Assembly (NCBI GenBank): GCA_900149785.2
Contig: FSSI02000013.1
Span: forward strand, 1-64,000
DNA from: Sodalinema lacuna_A
GTDB taxonomy: Bacteria; Cyanobacteriota; Cyanobacteriia; Cyanobacteriales; Geitlerinemataceae
Direction: 5' to 3'
DNA: 64,000 nt
Shown here: piece after piece, positions 16,159 through 25,824 of the stretch
Numbering within the stretch: the stretch's first letter is position 1
Layout: each line of letters starts with the position of its first letter
Position numbers and translations under genes: made by a program
Notes under the pieces: model-generated
Seen by the model: only the letters and a program-made list of their open reading frames with translations
Databases searched by the model: none
Told to the model about the DNA's origin: nothing

Positions 16159-16556
16159 AGACAAAATCGTAGGGGCGAAAAATTTTTCGCCCCTACGGCG
16201 ACAGATATAATCTGCCGTCAATTTTCTCTATCATCCTAAACCCGAAAGACGCACAATGAGCATCAAAGATTATCGAGATGTTACTGAAGGTTGAGTAGAG
16301 GTCGATTATGGACATACGGTAATTGGTGGCATTAAGCACAAAATTGTAGGGGCGAAAAATTTTTCGCCCCTACGACAATGGATATAATCTGCCATCAATT
16401 TTCTCTATTATATAAACCCGAAAGACGCACAATGAGCCTCAAAGATTATCGAGATGTTACTGAAGGTTGAGTAGAGGTCGATTATCAAGATACGGTAATT
16501 GGTTGCATGAAGCACAAAATCGTAGGGGCGAAAAATTTTTCGCCCCTACGGGATGT
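16159..16556. repeat. Tandem array, about 175-bp unit, each carrying the 28-bp GTAGGGGCG palindrome
   Basis: The unit ACAAAAT(C/T)GTAGGGGCG... occurs at about 16159, 16337 and 16511 (the third copy truncated). Each unit contains the perfect palindrome made of GTAGGGGCGAAAAA and its reverse complement (16168-16197, 16346-16373, 16521-16550). Each also holds a shared AT-rich stretch with ACCCGAAAGACGCACAATGAG. The latter encodes only a dozen codons before a stop. There is no other gene in this 420-bp gap; the palindromes could act as terminators for both convergent neighbours. Confidence 0.9.
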
Positions 16557-16572
16557 CAAAACCAATAACGGC

Positions 16573-17958
16573 CTAGAACGCCGGGCCGATGGAGAAATAG
16601 GCTCGGAAGTCGCCGCGATCGTTGACCCCAGCGGTGACCCGTAAGGTGTCCACAACGGGGACATCTAGGTCGAGGAAGTGTAAGCCGACACTAAATCCGA
16701 AACCGTCGCCGGGTTCGTTACGTACTTCAGACGGACGACCGATGACATCAGAGGCGGTGTCGAAATCCGAGACGTATTGAACCCCTAGACTACCGCGCAA
16801 TTCCTCAAAAAACCCGCCGGGCGTAACGGCGATGGGGAAGCGATATTCTAACCGGGCTTGAATGAAGCTGCTCGCGGTTCCGACGTCACCTTGGCCATAG
16901 CCTCGGGCGGAGTTAAATCCCCCGAGGTTGAAGGCCTCGTAACCAGGGACATCTCCGAGAATCGTCCCGCCTTGCAGTCCTAAAATTAGGGTGCGGGGTC
17001 CTTCGGCAAATCCGAAGAGGTTGACGGGGAGATATTGGACATAACCGGCACTGAGACGGTTGAAGTCAAGGGTGCTGTTTCCGGTGGGAATCGATTGCTC
17101 GGTGCCGAATTGAAAGACGTTACCCGAGAGGGGGAAGCCATATTCATCGCGACTGGCGTTGTCTTGTAGGGCAAATAGACTCAGTAGTACGATATCGTCT
17201 TTACCATCGTCGCTGGCGGAGAGTTGATTGCCTTCTTCGTCAACGGGAAAGAGGTCGTCGTCGAAGGCCCGGTTTTGGATACGGATTTTTTCGTAGCTGA
17301 GTCCGGGCATTAGCACGGTGGTACTGCTGACAGGGACTACGACTTGGCTCTCAAAGCCAATCCGGTTAACCCAGGGTTCATGTTCGTCACCAATGGGTAG
17401 GAAGACTTCGCGGACATCTTCGTCATCGTCGTCGCTGAGAAAGGCGTTGTCGCGGGTGTTGTTGAAGTTGGCTGAGAGGCGGTAGCCGACTCGCCGGCCG
17501 TCTCCATTTTCATCGCCGCTGAAGGCGGCTTGAGTATAGGTGACATCGGCACCAGCGAGAAATTCTCCCCCCTCGCCGGTGAAGACAATAGAACGCCCCT
17601 CTTCGTCCCGGTAGCCGAGACGGAAGCCGGCAGAGATTCCTTCGGCACTGTCGATGCCAAAGTCACCTCCGAGGAAAAAGCCCGAACGGAGGCGTTCTAA
17701 GATTTCGGGGGAATAGACTTCTGGCCGCTGTCTGGGAATGGGACCGAGAATGGGGATGAAGCGAGTGGGACTTTCGGATTCAAAGTTAAAGCCTTGGGCC
17801 AGTTGAGGGGCTTCAAGTCCCGGTGTTGGGCTTAATGATGAGGTGGGCAGATTGGATGCTGATGAGACCGAGGCCATGGCCGGTGGGGTGCAGACGATCG
17901 CACCCAGGACAATTCCCCAATGGATTGGGAATTTCGACGGATTGAGTTGGATGGGCAT
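16573..17958 (-). CDS. Omp85/BamA-TamA-type outer membrane beta-barrel without POTRA domains
   Basis: 461 residues. The N terminus has a signal-peptide-like hydrophobic run (WGIVLGAIVCTPPAMA), then a Pro/Ser linker. The rest alternates short beta strands with acidic loops (DENGDGRR, DDDDEDVRE, EEGNQLSASDDGKDD) and ends in phenylalanine (YFSIGPAF). The block NLGGFNSARGYGQGDVG carries the conserved RGY/RGF tip motif of the Omp85 lid loop. There is no room for POTRA repeats, so this is the 'surface antigen' barrel-only type. The acidic loops suggest calcium binding. Substrate unknown. Confidence 0.8.
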   Translation of the reverse strand: MPIQLNPSKFPIHWGIVLGAIVCTPPAMASVSSASNLPTSSLSPTPGLEAPQLAQGFNFESESPTRFIPILGPIPRQRPEVYSPEILERLRSGFFLGGDFGIDSAEGISAGFRLGYRDEEGRSIVFTGEGGEFLAGADVTYTQAAFSGDENGDGRRVGYRLSANFNNTRDNAFLSDDDDEDVREVFLPIGDEHEPWVNRIGFESQVVVPVSSTTVLMPGLSYEKIRIQNRAFDDDLFPVDEEGNQLSASDDGKDDIVLLSLFALQDNASRDEYGFPLSGNVFQFGTEQSIPTGNSTLDFNRLSAGYVQYLPVNLFGFAEGPRTLILGLQGGTILGDVPGYEAFNLGGFNSARGYGQGDVGTASSFIQARLEYRFPIAVTPGGFFEELRGSLGVQYVSDFDTASDVIGRPSEVRNEPGDGFGFSVGLHFLDLDVPVVDTLRVTAGVNDRGDFRAYFSIGPAF

Positions 17959-18105
17959 ACAGTCACTCCCCTAACCAGGTTCTAATGGGTTTTCTGAGGG
18001 GTTGCAAGGAACGACCCTCAGGTATACCCAAGATATTACCGACTCTTGGAGGCGGATGGGTGAACTCTCGGGGAAACTGTAGCAATTTGTTGAAAATTTT
18101 TGCAG

Positions 18106-20115
18106 TTAGGCACGTTGCAACAGGGCCGCTGGATTGGGAATTGAGGCGATGAGTTGACGGGTATAGTCTCGCTCGGGTTCGCGATAGACACGGTCGGCGG
18201 CGCCAATTTCTTCGATTTTGCCTTGGTTCATGACCATGATGCGATCGCTCATAAACTTCACCACGCTCAGGTCATGGGAGATGAAAATATAGGTTAGACC
18301 AAACTCATCTTGCAGTTCCCGCAAGAGATTTAACACTTGAGCCTGTACGGAGACATCGAGGGCGGACACCGATTCATCACAGATGACAAATTTAGGATTG
18401 AGGGCTAAGGCCCGGGCGATACACACCCGTTGTCGCTGTCCGCCCGAAAACTCGTGGGGATAGCGTTTGAGACAGTCGGCGCTGAGTCCGACTCGTTCGA
18501 GAAGCCAAATGCAGCGTTCCCGTTGTTGGCGAGGGGGTCCACCGACGTTGTGGATTTTGAGGGGTTCGGCGATCGCCGCCCCGACGCTCATGCGAGGATT
18601 GAGGGAACTAAAGGGATCTTGGAAAATCGCTTGAATGTTACGGCGTAGGCCTTGCAGTTGCTTACCTTTGAGATGGGTAATGTCTTGACCTTCAAAGAAC
18701 ATCCGGCCACTGGTAGGTGCGATTAACTGTAATAAGGTGCGAGCCAGGGTGGTTTTTCCGCAACCGGACTCTCCGACAAGACCTAGGGTTTCTCCAGGAT
18801 AGACATGGAAGGAAATGCCGTTGACGGCCATGGCGTAGCGTTGGGTTTTGCCAAAAAGACCGCCGCGCACCGGATATCCGACTTGTAGATTCTCGACTTG
18901 TAGTAAGGGCGGTTGTCGCTGTAGATGAGCCAGGCGCTGGGCCATCTCCAGGTCCGAGATGCGGTTCTCGGGATTGGTCAGTAAGGTCAGGGGGGAATCC
19001 TGAATGAGATTTGAGTCGGAATTATCGGTTTCTGAGGCTTCCTCGGTCGCTGAAGGGTCGCTTTGGGACTCTTTGGCAGGAGGACTATCCCGTTCTGCAA
19101 CCTGGGATTGCTCCTCGTTGGCAGGCGGTGGCGAGATCTGCGCTTGGGCCGTCATGAAGTCGGCAATGGTGGGGAGACAGCGCAATCGTAGTTCCGTTTG
19201 GGGGCGACAGGCTAAAAGTCCCTGGGTGTAGGGATGTTGTGGACGGGAGAAAATGTCGCTGAGGCTGCCGGTTTCGACGATTTTGCCCTGATACATGACG
19301 GCGACATGATCGGCGATTTCGGCAATGACGCCGAGATCATGGGTAATGAAGATCATGGACATCTGATGGCGCGATCGCAACTCCCGCAAGAGTTGCAAAA
19401 TCGTCGCCTGAACCGTCACATCCAGGGCCGTGGTGGGTTCATCGGCAATCAGGAGGGCCGGGTCACAGGCGATCGCCATGGCAATGGTGACCCGTTGCAG
19501 TTGTCCCCCGGAGAATTGATGAGGATAGCGGTTGAGCAGGCTCTGTTTACGCCGTTCTATCTCTTGCAAGACTTGTCGCCGTCCAGGAGCCGCCCCCGTC
19601 CCTCCCAGAGCCGCTAACACCTCGTCCTGAAGCTGCTCCTCACCGGGGAGTAACTTCACTTCTTGCAGCCGGGCGATCGCCTGTTCTTGGGCCTCGGCTT
19701 TGGAGATTTTACGATGTAGGCGAATGGCCTCAACCAACTGAAAGCCGATGCTATAGACCGGGTTCAAGGCCGTCATCGGTTCCTGAAAGATGGTGGCGAT
19801 ACGTCCCCCCCGATAGCGTCGCAGTTGCTTGGGGGGCAGAGTTAAGAGGTTGACGCGATCGCCCACCACCGGGTCCCTGAACCAAATCTCTCCCCCCGTC
19901 ACCTCACCCGGAGGACTCGGGACTAATCCCATCACCGCCAGAGAAGTGACGGATTTCCCCGATCCTGACTCGCCCACAATGCCCAGAGTTTGACCCCGAG
20001 GAACCTGAAAACTGACATCATTGACGGCATGAACCAAGCGTTCACCGCTTTGAAATTGAACCTGAAGATTACGAACCTCCAGAACCGTCGGATCAGGGGA
20101 AGCATCTGCGTGCAT
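18106..20115 (-). CDS. Oligopeptide/dipeptide ABC transporter, fused double ATPase (DppD-DppF type)
   Basis: Two complete nucleotide-binding domains lie in one 669-residue chain. Domain 1 has GIVGESGSGKSV, FSGGQLQRV and LLIADEPTTALD. Domain 2 has GLVGESGCGKTT, FSGGQRQRV and FVICDESVSALD. Each keeps the peptide-transporter signature of the DppD/OppD family (HPYTQGLL after domain 1). A 50-residue Ser/Glu/Pro-rich linker joins them. Fused DppDF proteins such as GsiA are known. No permease or binding protein is next to it, which is common in cyanobacteria, where the parts are scattered. Note the aspartate-glutamate-serine in the second Walker B region (DES). Confidence 0.92.
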   Translation of the reverse strand: MHADASPDPTVLEVRNLQVQFQSGERLVHAVNDVSFQVPRGQTLGIVGESGSGKSVTSLAVMGLVPSPPGEVTGGEIWFRDPVVGDRVNLLTLPPKQLRRYRGGRIATIFQEPMTALNPVYSIGFQLVEAIRLHRKISKAEAQEQAIARLQEVKLLPGEEQLQDEVLAALGGTGAAPGRRQVLQEIERRKQSLLNRYPHQFSGGQLQRVTIAMAIACDPALLIADEPTTALDVTVQATILQLLRELRSRHQMSMIFITHDLGVIAEIADHVAVMYQGKIVETGSLSDIFSRPQHPYTQGLLACRPQTELRLRCLPTIADFMTAQAQISPPPANEEQSQVAERDSPPAKESQSDPSATEEASETDNSDSNLIQDSPLTLLTNPENRISDLEMAQRLAHLQRQPPLLQVENLQVGYPVRGGLFGKTQRYAMAVNGISFHVYPGETLGLVGESGCGKTTLARTLLQLIAPTSGRMFFEGQDITHLKGKQLQGLRRNIQAIFQDPFSSLNPRMSVGAAIAEPLKIHNVGGPPRQQRERCIWLLERVGLSADCLKRYPHEFSGGQRQRVCIARALALNPKFVICDESVSALDVSVQAQVLNLLRELQDEFGLTYIFISHDLSVVKFMSDRIMVMNQGKIEEIGAADRVYREPERDYTRQLIASIPNPAALLQRA

Positions 20116-20228
20116 AGGGACTCAGGGGGACTCAGGAATGATGAACTCGAATCGAACCTGGGGAAGCGGGCCGGCGAATGAAGCCGCTATTCAAACCTAT
20201 TTAATGGCCAGCCCGACTCCCGAACTGT

Positions 20229-21359
20229 TTATGATTCACCCTTTTGCAAGTATTGTGCGCCATCGACGACGCGAGCCGATTCGATGCGATCGCCCCGGCC
20301 GAGGTTTTCGAGGACTTCAGCCCCCTCAACCACATAGCCAAAGGCCGCATAGCGACCATCGAGCAAGTTCAGCCCCGCTGGGGTTAACTCCGGCTCAAAC
20401 AGGAAGAAGAAGAACTGAGACGAACCACTATTGGCATCGAAATCCCGATGGGCCATCCCCAGAGTTCCAAAGGCGGAAAACGGCAGCACCGGCTGTTCAC
20501 GATAGAGGCCAATTTCTTCGAGGGTAAAGCCATAAATCGGCTCATTCTCGCTGCGAACTCGAATTTCTAGGGGAATGGTGCGATACTCACCGGTTTCAGG
20601 GTCCACAAACCCATCCTCCGGTCCTGGCGGATCACCGGCCTGTAAGACATAATTGGCTTCAGCCCGTACAAAGTCGATGCCATCATAGAAGCCCCGTTGC
20701 ACCAAATCCACGAAGTTTCCGGCGGTAATCGGGGCATTATAGCCATCAACCACCATCGTTAAGTCCCCTTGACTGGTGGTCATTTCCACCGTGGCGCGTC
20801 CCTTGAGTTGGGGTAAATCGGCGTATTCCTCGGGAATCTCAAAGGGAAACTCGCCCACCATCAACGATTGCAATTCGCCCAAGGTGTTGAGAATCTTGCG
20901 GCGAACAATCCAAGCCTCTTCTCGATTTTGCGTTTCTGCAACCGCTTCCAACTCACGAATCTGCTCATCGAGGCGTTCTAAATACTCCTGTCCCGCCTCC
21001 CGTTGCGAGGGAACCACCGTCTCTAGGATTTCATCCCGGCGGTAGGCTAGCGTGGATTTAGCCCCGCGCACATCCCGACTCACCGCAGACCAGCGTTTAC
21101 GAGCGCGAAGCTGTCGCCCAATATCCTCAATTTGTTCTTGAATCCGTCGCACCGAGTCATTCTCGATGGGCAGGGCATATTGTAGCAGGGCCTTTGGATC
21201 GGTCACCGCATCCCCTTGGGGCATCCGGCTTTGGCGATAGTTCTGGCGGTCTCCCCCACCATCATCACTATCCCACCAGGCGGCACTAAGTCCTAGGGAG
21301 AGGGGAAGCAGTAGGGTGACGAGGAGTGCAAGTTTCAGCCAGCGTTTCAGTACAGTCAT
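20229..21359 (-). CDS. Thylakoid-lumen-type cyclophilin (TLP40/CYP38-like peptidyl-prolyl isomerase)
   Basis: The N-terminal signal region (LALLVTLLLPLSLGLSAAWW) predicts export to lumen or periplasm. Residues ~40-160 form a helical bundle (VRRIQEQIEDIGRQLRARKRW...) as in the PsbQ-like domain of TLP40/CYP38. The C-terminal half is a divergent cyclophilin (VEMTTSQGDLTMVVDGYNAPITAGNFVDLVQRGFYDG, SSQFFFFLFEPELTPAGLNLLDGRYAAFGYVVEG). The domain order matches the plant proteins needed for photosystem II assembly. Isomerase activity of this subgroup is weak or absent, so a chaperone role in PSII biogenesis is the likeliest job. Confidence 0.88.
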   Translation of the reverse strand: MTVLKRWLKLALLVTLLLPLSLGLSAAWWDSDDGGGDRQNYRQSRMPQGDAVTDPKALLQYALPIENDSVRRIQEQIEDIGRQLRARKRWSAVSRDVRGAKSTLAYRRDEILETVVPSQREAGQEYLERLDEQIRELEAVAETQNREEAWIVRRKILNTLGELQSLMVGEFPFEIPEEYADLPQLKGRATVEMTTSQGDLTMVVDGYNAPITAGNFVDLVQRGFYDGIDFVRAEANYVLQAGDPPGPEDGFVDPETGEYRTIPLEIRVRSENEPIYGFTLEEIGLYREQPVLPFSAFGTLGMAHRDFDANSGSSQFFFFLFEPELTPAGLNLLDGRYAAFGYVVEGAEVLENLGRGDRIESARVVDGAQYLQKGES

Positions 21360-21552
21360 ACGTATGGATTAAGTGCAGGTTTTTATAAGAAAATTGATTT
21401 GAAAGGACACTCGGCAAGCCCCAGGAGCCAGCCGTAACGCCACAGGTCATTATAACCCAGGGGATCAACCGGGGAGAGGCATCCGTGGAAATCTCCATCA
21501 TCGCCCAGACCTAGGTGAACCGCTAAGCTGCACTGGCTATTCGGACTATCCC

Positions 21553-22050
21553 CTAGATTTCTGTGTCGAGAATTTTTTTCAGACGTTCCGTTGTCTGGCT
21601 TACCTCTCGCATCAACGCCTCCCAATCATCGGGCGGTTGACCCCGATCTAACATCTTGGCAAAGACCCGATAGGCATCGGTCTCACGATCATAAGCTCGC
21701 TTGGACGTTTCGTCATTCACCCAAGCCAAGACGATAATTTTGCTCTCTTGGTGATATCTGAAAAAAAGTCGGTATTGTTGAAAGAATTTAGCCCGAAACC
21801 AATGCTTATACTCCGGGCCAAGGGTCACACCTTGGCGATAGTTGGGACGGGTTGGATCCTCGGGTATAATCTCAAAGGCCAGCCGGGCGATCGCCGCCAG
21901 ACGCTTCGTCACGTTTTTCCGTTTATAGCCCTGGGGAGCCTTCTGACGCCACTGTTCAACCTGAGTGACCAGCGTCTCGACTTGGCTCAGAAACAGAGGA
22001 TGAGCGAATAGAGTCCATCCGTTGATGATAATTGGCGGTTCAGAAGACAC
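21553..22050 (-). CDS. yhaV: YhaV-type toxin
   Basis: 165 residues beginning IIINGWTLFAHPLF, then NVTKRLAAIARLAFEIIPEDPT and FFQQYRLFFRYHQESKIIVLAWVNDE. These are hallmarks of the YhaV family (RelE-superfamily ribosome-associated RNase). It follows the PrlF-like antitoxin by 2 bp on the same strand, the standard prlF-yhaV order. It appears intact. Confidence 0.93.
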   Translation of the reverse strand: MSSEPPIIINGWTLFAHPLFLSQVETLVTQVEQWRQKAPQGYKRKNVTKRLAAIARLAFEIIPEDPTRPNYRQGVTLGPEYKHWFRAKFFQQYRLFFRYHQESKIIVLAWVNDETSKRAYDRETDAYRVFAKMLDRGQPPDDWEALMREVSQTTERLKKILDTEI

Positions 22051-22052
22051 CT

Positions 22053-22385
22053 CTACTCATCCTCATCTGTCAGAGGCTCATCGAGAGATACATCGACACC
22101 CGCAACTAACGATTGAACTCGGTTGAAGAGGCTAACACTAACAGGTTGTAACTTTTGAGGATTTTTGGCCATATCCTGTTCGAGAAACTCTAAAAAAGCT
22201 CCGAGAACTGGATCGTCACTGCTATCTTTCGCCACCGAAATCAAGACCTGCCCATCCGACTCGATGCTGTACTGGATTTTATCGCCTTTCGCTAACCCGA
22301 GAAATTTTCGGATTGGCTCAGGAATCGTGGTCTGATAACGAGCAGTCAGGGTTGATTCTGAACAAGGCTTTGAGGGTCTAGCCAT
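22053..22385 (-). CDS. prlF: PrlF-family antitoxin (AbrB/SpoVT swapped-hairpin)
   Basis: 110 residues with STLTARYQTTIPEPIRKFLGLAKGDKIQY, the AbrB-like DNA-binding hairpin, followed by the acidic PrlF C-terminal part (DPVLGAFLEFLEQDMAKNP). It is immediately upstream of yhaV and should neutralise it and repress the operon. Confidence 0.92.
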   Translation of the reverse strand: MARPSKPCSESTLTARYQTTIPEPIRKFLGLAKGDKIQYSIESDGQVLISVAKDSSDDPVLGAFLEFLEQDMAKNPQKLQPVSVSLFNRVQSLVAGVDVSLDEPLTDEDE

Positions 22386-22493
22386 GAGGAGTTTCAGAGG
22401 GATGTTGAGTGAGTGAACCTGCTGCCAAGGTAATGCAGTGGCATTGTTATGTCAAGGATCTCCCAGTCCGTCCCATCCCTGAACTCAGCAGCC

Positions 22494-22530
22494 AGAAACG
22501 GGGTCTCCATCCAGGATAAACCCCGTTTCT
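22494..22530 (-). terminator. Hairpin after thrS
   Basis: A 10-bp perfect stem AGAAACGGGG / CCCCGTTTCT with a 17-nt loop lies 45-80 nt downstream of the thrS stop. A further CCCCGTTTCT copy lies next to it. No long T-run, so efficiency is uncertain. Confidence 0.55.
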
Positions 22531-22574
22531 AATCCCCCGTTTCTACCCTCGGACGGCTCAACGGCGACAACTCA

Positions 22575-24404
22575 TTAGAAATCGCCGCGAGTCTGTAACG
22601 CCGTGGTAAGTTTCTCAATCACGTCAGGAATTTCCAAGGCCCCTAACTCCCCAGACGCACGAGTGCGGACACTGAGAGAGTTGGATTCTTGTTCTTTTGC
22701 CCCAACAATGCACATGACGGAAATTTTGCCCTTCTCCGCATTGCGAATCTGTTTCCCCAAACGCTCGTTACTGGTATCGGCTTTAGCACGAATGCCAACG
22801 GCCAGCATTTGTGCTTCGACGTCTTTGGCGAAGGGTAAAAACTCATCGCTGACGGGCAATAGCCGCACCTGTTCGGGGGCTAACCAGAGGGGAAAGTCAC
22901 CGGCGTACTCTTCAATCAAAATCCCGATGAGACGCTCCAGAGAGCCGAAGGGGGCGCGGTGAATCATCACGGGACGCTGACGAGATCCGTCCTCGGCCAC
23001 ATACTCGAGTTCAAAGCGTTCGGGGAGGTTATAGTCCACCTGAACGGTTCCCAGTTGCCAGTCGCGTTCGAGGGCATCTTGGAAAATGAAGTCCAGTTTG
23101 GGACCGTAGAAGGCCGCTTCTCCGGGGGCCTCAAAGTAGCTCATCCCCCGCGATTCCATGGCTTGGCGGATGGCGTTCTCGGCTTTGTCCCAAGCGGCGT
23201 CAGACCCAATATATTTGTCAGAGTCGGCGTCGCGGGTGCTGAGGCGGGATTTGAAGTTGGTTAAACGCAGGCTTTGGAAGACCGTTAGAATCAAGTCCAC
23301 CACGCTGAGAAATTCGGCTTCGAGTTGGTCGGGGGTGACGAAGAGGTGGGAGTCGTCTTGGGTAAAGCCGCGCACCCGCGTTAGTCCGCCGAGTTCCCCG
23401 GATTGTTCGTAACGATAGACGGTGCCAAATTCGGCGTAGCGGATGGGGAGGTCCCGATAGGAGCGCAATTCGTTTTTGTAGAGTTGCACGTGGAAGGGGC
23501 AGTTCATGGGTTTGAGGACGAACCCCCGCTCATCTTCGAGGGTGGAGTCCTCGTCGGACATCATGGGGAACATATCGTCTTTGTAGTTCTGCCAATGGCC
23601 GGAGGTTTTGAACAGGTCTACACGGGCGATGTGAGGGGTGACGACGTCTTGATACCCCCGTTTTTGTTGTTCTTGTTTGAGAAAGTCTTGCAGGGTTGAC
23701 CGCAGCAGGGTTCCTTTGGGGGTCCACATGGGCAGGCCGGGACCCACGGTGTCGTTGAAAACAAACAGGCCGAGTTCTTTGCCGAGTTTGCGGTGATCTC
23801 GTTTGAGGGCTTCTTGTTTACGCCGTTTGTATTCTTGCAGTTGTTCGGGGGTTTCCCAGGCGGTTCCGTAAATTCGTTGCAGTTGGGGGTTGTTGGCGTC
23901 GCCACGCCAGTAGGCCCCAGCGATGCTTTCGAGGTCGATCGCTTTGGGGTGTAGGTCGCCGGTGGTTTCGACGTGGGGACCGGCACAGAGATCCCACCAT
24001 TGGTCGCCGAGGTGATAGACGCTGATGGGTTCTTCTTTGATGTCGGCGAGGATTTCGAGTTTGTAGGGTTCTTGGATTTTCTCAATTCGCGCTTGGGCTT
24101 CGTCTCGGCTGACGACTTCTCGGGTCACGGGGAGTTTCTTTTTGATGATCTTCACCATCTCTTTTTTGATGGCTTTGAGATCTTTCTCGGTGAAGGGTTC
24201 GGGGCGATCGAAGTCGTAGTAGAAGCCATACTCTGTCCAGGGGCCGATGGTCACTTGGGTTCCGGGGAACAACCGTTGTACTGCCATCGCCATGACGTGG
24301 GAGGCGGTATGGCGAATCCGTTTGATGGAGTCCGACTCGCTGGTACGAGGAAGGCGAATCGGCTGTTCGGCGTGTTCGCTGGCAGGAGACTGGGAAACGA
24401 CCAT
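22575..24404 (-). CDS. thrS: Threonyl-tRNA synthetase
   Basis: 609 residues. Motifs: HTASHVMAMAVQRLFPG and YYDFD in the editing domain, the zinc/threonine site MNCPFHVQLYKNELRSYRDLPIRYAEFGTVYRYE (motif 2), HRAPFGSLERLIGILIEEYAG (motif 3) and a C-terminal anticodon-binding domain ending near VIEKLTTALQTRGDF. The N-terminal TGS domain found in longer ThrS proteins is absent, as in other cyanobacterial forms that begin at the editing domain. Essential enzyme of translation. Confidence 0.97.
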   Translation of the reverse strand: MVVSQSPASEHAEQPIRLPRTSESDSIKRIRHTASHVMAMAVQRLFPGTQVTIGPWTEYGFYYDFDRPEPFTEKDLKAIKKEMVKIIKKKLPVTREVVSRDEAQARIEKIQEPYKLEILADIKEEPISVYHLGDQWWDLCAGPHVETTGDLHPKAIDLESIAGAYWRGDANNPQLQRIYGTAWETPEQLQEYKRRKQEALKRDHRKLGKELGLFVFNDTVGPGLPMWTPKGTLLRSTLQDFLKQEQQKRGYQDVVTPHIARVDLFKTSGHWQNYKDDMFPMMSDEDSTLEDERGFVLKPMNCPFHVQLYKNELRSYRDLPIRYAEFGTVYRYEQSGELGGLTRVRGFTQDDSHLFVTPDQLEAEFLSVVDLILTVFQSLRLTNFKSRLSTRDADSDKYIGSDAAWDKAENAIRQAMESRGMSYFEAPGEAAFYGPKLDFIFQDALERDWQLGTVQVDYNLPERFELEYVAEDGSRQRPVMIHRAPFGSLERLIGILIEEYAGDFPLWLAPEQVRLLPVSDEFLPFAKDVEAQMLAVGIRAKADTSNERLGKQIRNAEKGKISVMCIVGAKEQESNSLSVRTRASGELGALEIPDVIEKLTTALQTRGDF

Positions 24405-24605
24405 GGACGAGTATATAAGTAGGGTTTAGAGAACTCTTTGATCCTAACGCAAATGTGAACCCGGCTTGGGGTGAGTTTGCCGAGAGTTGATCTGGGATGG
24501 CCATGGGGTGATGGGTCAACCGGAGATCAACGAACTGGCACATTTGGGATTGGAGTCACGAAAATCGCTATGATTTGGGCAGATAGTCCGTTGGAGTGCC
24601 ATGTA

Positions 24606-25022
24606 ATGACCCCTGATCCCAATCCCAATTCTAACCCTAACTCTGATCCGACGCGAAATCTCTCGCCGGAGGAACGCGATCGCCTCTATACGGAGGAAGA
24701 ACGGGTTGAGATCTCTCAACGTTCTTTGATTCTCTCCCGCATCATTCGCATTATTTCTTACTTGGTGAGTGCGTTATTGGTGTTGTTATCGTTACGGTTT
24801 TTACTTCGCCTCAGTGGGGCGAATCCCGAAAATCTGTTTGCTAATTTTATTTATAGTCTTTCGGATCCGTTTTTTGCTCCATTTAATAATTTGTTTGCGA
24901 ATCCCGAAGGCTTGGTTGGGACAAATGTTTTTGATGTCAATATATTGGTGGCGATGGGAGCTTATGCGTTGCTCGGCTGGCTGGTGATTCGCTTGATTTA
25001 CTCATTTTTTGCTCCTCAATAA
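24606..25022 (+). CDS. YggT-family membrane protein
   Basis: The ATG at 24606 gives a 138-residue product. An Asn/Pro-rich start (PDPNPNSNPNSDPT) precedes two membrane segments, around LILSRIIRIISYLVSALLVLLSLRFLLRL and FDVNILVAMGAYALLGWLVIRLIYSFF. The block LRFLLRLSGANPENLFANFIYSLSDPFFAPFNNLF is the YggT/CCB3 signature. Relatives function in cytochrome b6 haem attachment in chloroplasts, and in division or osmotic roles in bacteria; the role here is not decided. The frame extends upstream to 24471 without similarity. Confidence 0.82.
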   Translation: MTPDPNPNSNPNSDPTRNLSPEERDRLYTEEERVEISQRSLILSRIIRIISYLVSALLVLLSLRFLLRLSGANPENLFANFIYSLSDPFFAPFNNLFANPEGLVGTNVFDVNILVAMGAYALLGWLVIRLIYSFFAPQ

Positions 25023-25053
25023 GAATCGGTTTGTGGGGAGAAAACTGTTTTTT

Positions 25054-25824
25054 CTAAGGCTCGGGTTTGGGAGATTCAATCGTTTGGGCTTCAAAGTAAG
25101 GCTGTGTTTCAAACCCGGCTATGTTGCCAATAAGGGCTTGAGGAAATTGGCGTAACTGGCTGTTATAGGCTTGTACTGCTTCGTTATAGCGCATTCGTTC
25201 GACGGCGATGCGGTTCTCCGTTCCGGCAATTTCATAACTGAGGTTTTGAAAGGCTTGGGAGTTTTCTAGGTTGGAATTGTTAGCCGTGGCGTTCTGAAAT
25301 TGCTCGATCGCGGCTTCGACTTCGGCGATCGCGGCCTGTTTTTCGTCGATACGATTGGCTTGGAGATAGGCTTGGCGCGATCGCTCTAATTCTTCAATCA
25401 CCTCCTGTTCAGCGGCGGCTTGGCTGCGGGCCACGCTAACCAGGTTGGGAAGGAGATCCGCTCGTCGTTGTAGTTGGTTTTCGACTTGAGCCCAGCGGGC
25501 CTCGACCTCTTGGACACGACTGGTTAAGCTGTTATAAGCACCAATCCCCCAAATGGAGACAATAATAGCAACGCCAGCGGCAATCCATTGCACGGTTTTT
25601 CGTCGCTCTTGGGCCTGTTGCTGTTGCTGCTGTTCCCGCTGTTTTCTAACCCGAACATCTTCAATGGCCTTTTCGATAAATTCGGGCGGGATTTGAACTT
25701 CCGCTCCTGCTTCTTGTAGTTCTGCTAGGGAGTAGCTGTTCTGAGACTCGCTATAGTAGCGGGAGGCAATTTCTAAGATTTCGGGTGCGAGTTCATCAGA
25801 TATTTGGGAGTTTGGATCATTCAT
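25054..25824 (-). CDS. LemA family protein
   Basis: A cytoplasmic N-terminal part rich in Gln/Arg (residues 60-80) precedes one membrane helix (VQWIAAGVAIIVSIWGIGAYNSL). A long coiled-coil LemA domain follows, with VEARWAQVENQLQRRADLLPNLVSVA and GTENRIAVERMRYNEAVQAYN. The start at 25824 is preferred over 25854. LemA proteins are typically neighbours of TPM-domain proteins, and here a TPM gene is divergent 170-240 bp away. The extra cytoplasmic segment before the helix is longer than in simple LemA. Confidence 0.87.
   Translation of the reverse strand: MNDPNSQISDELAPEILEIASRYYSESQNSYSLAELQEAGAEVQIPPEFIEKAIEDVRVRKQREQQQQQQAQERRKTVQWIAAGVAIIVSIWGIGAYNSLTSRVQEVEARWAQVENQLQRRADLLPNLVSVARSQAAAEQEVIEELERSRQAYLQANRIDEKQAAIAEVEAAIEQFQNATANNSNLENSQAFQNLSYEIAGTENRIAVERMRYNEAVQAYNSQLRQFPQALIGNIAGFETQPYFEAQTIESPKPEP

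Noticed and set aside
16252..16500. Small peptide gene MSIKDYRDVTEG in the tandem units
   Set aside because: Twelve codons, then a stop in both copies, with no conserved ribosome site; more likely non-coding repeat sequence.
20116..20228. Possible tRNA on the minus strand (a GGTTCGATTC-like T-arm between the ABC ATPase and the cyclophilin gene)
   Set aside because: No acceptor stem, D-arm or anticodon arm can be paired around it at proper distances; the match is limited to the T-arm-like bases.
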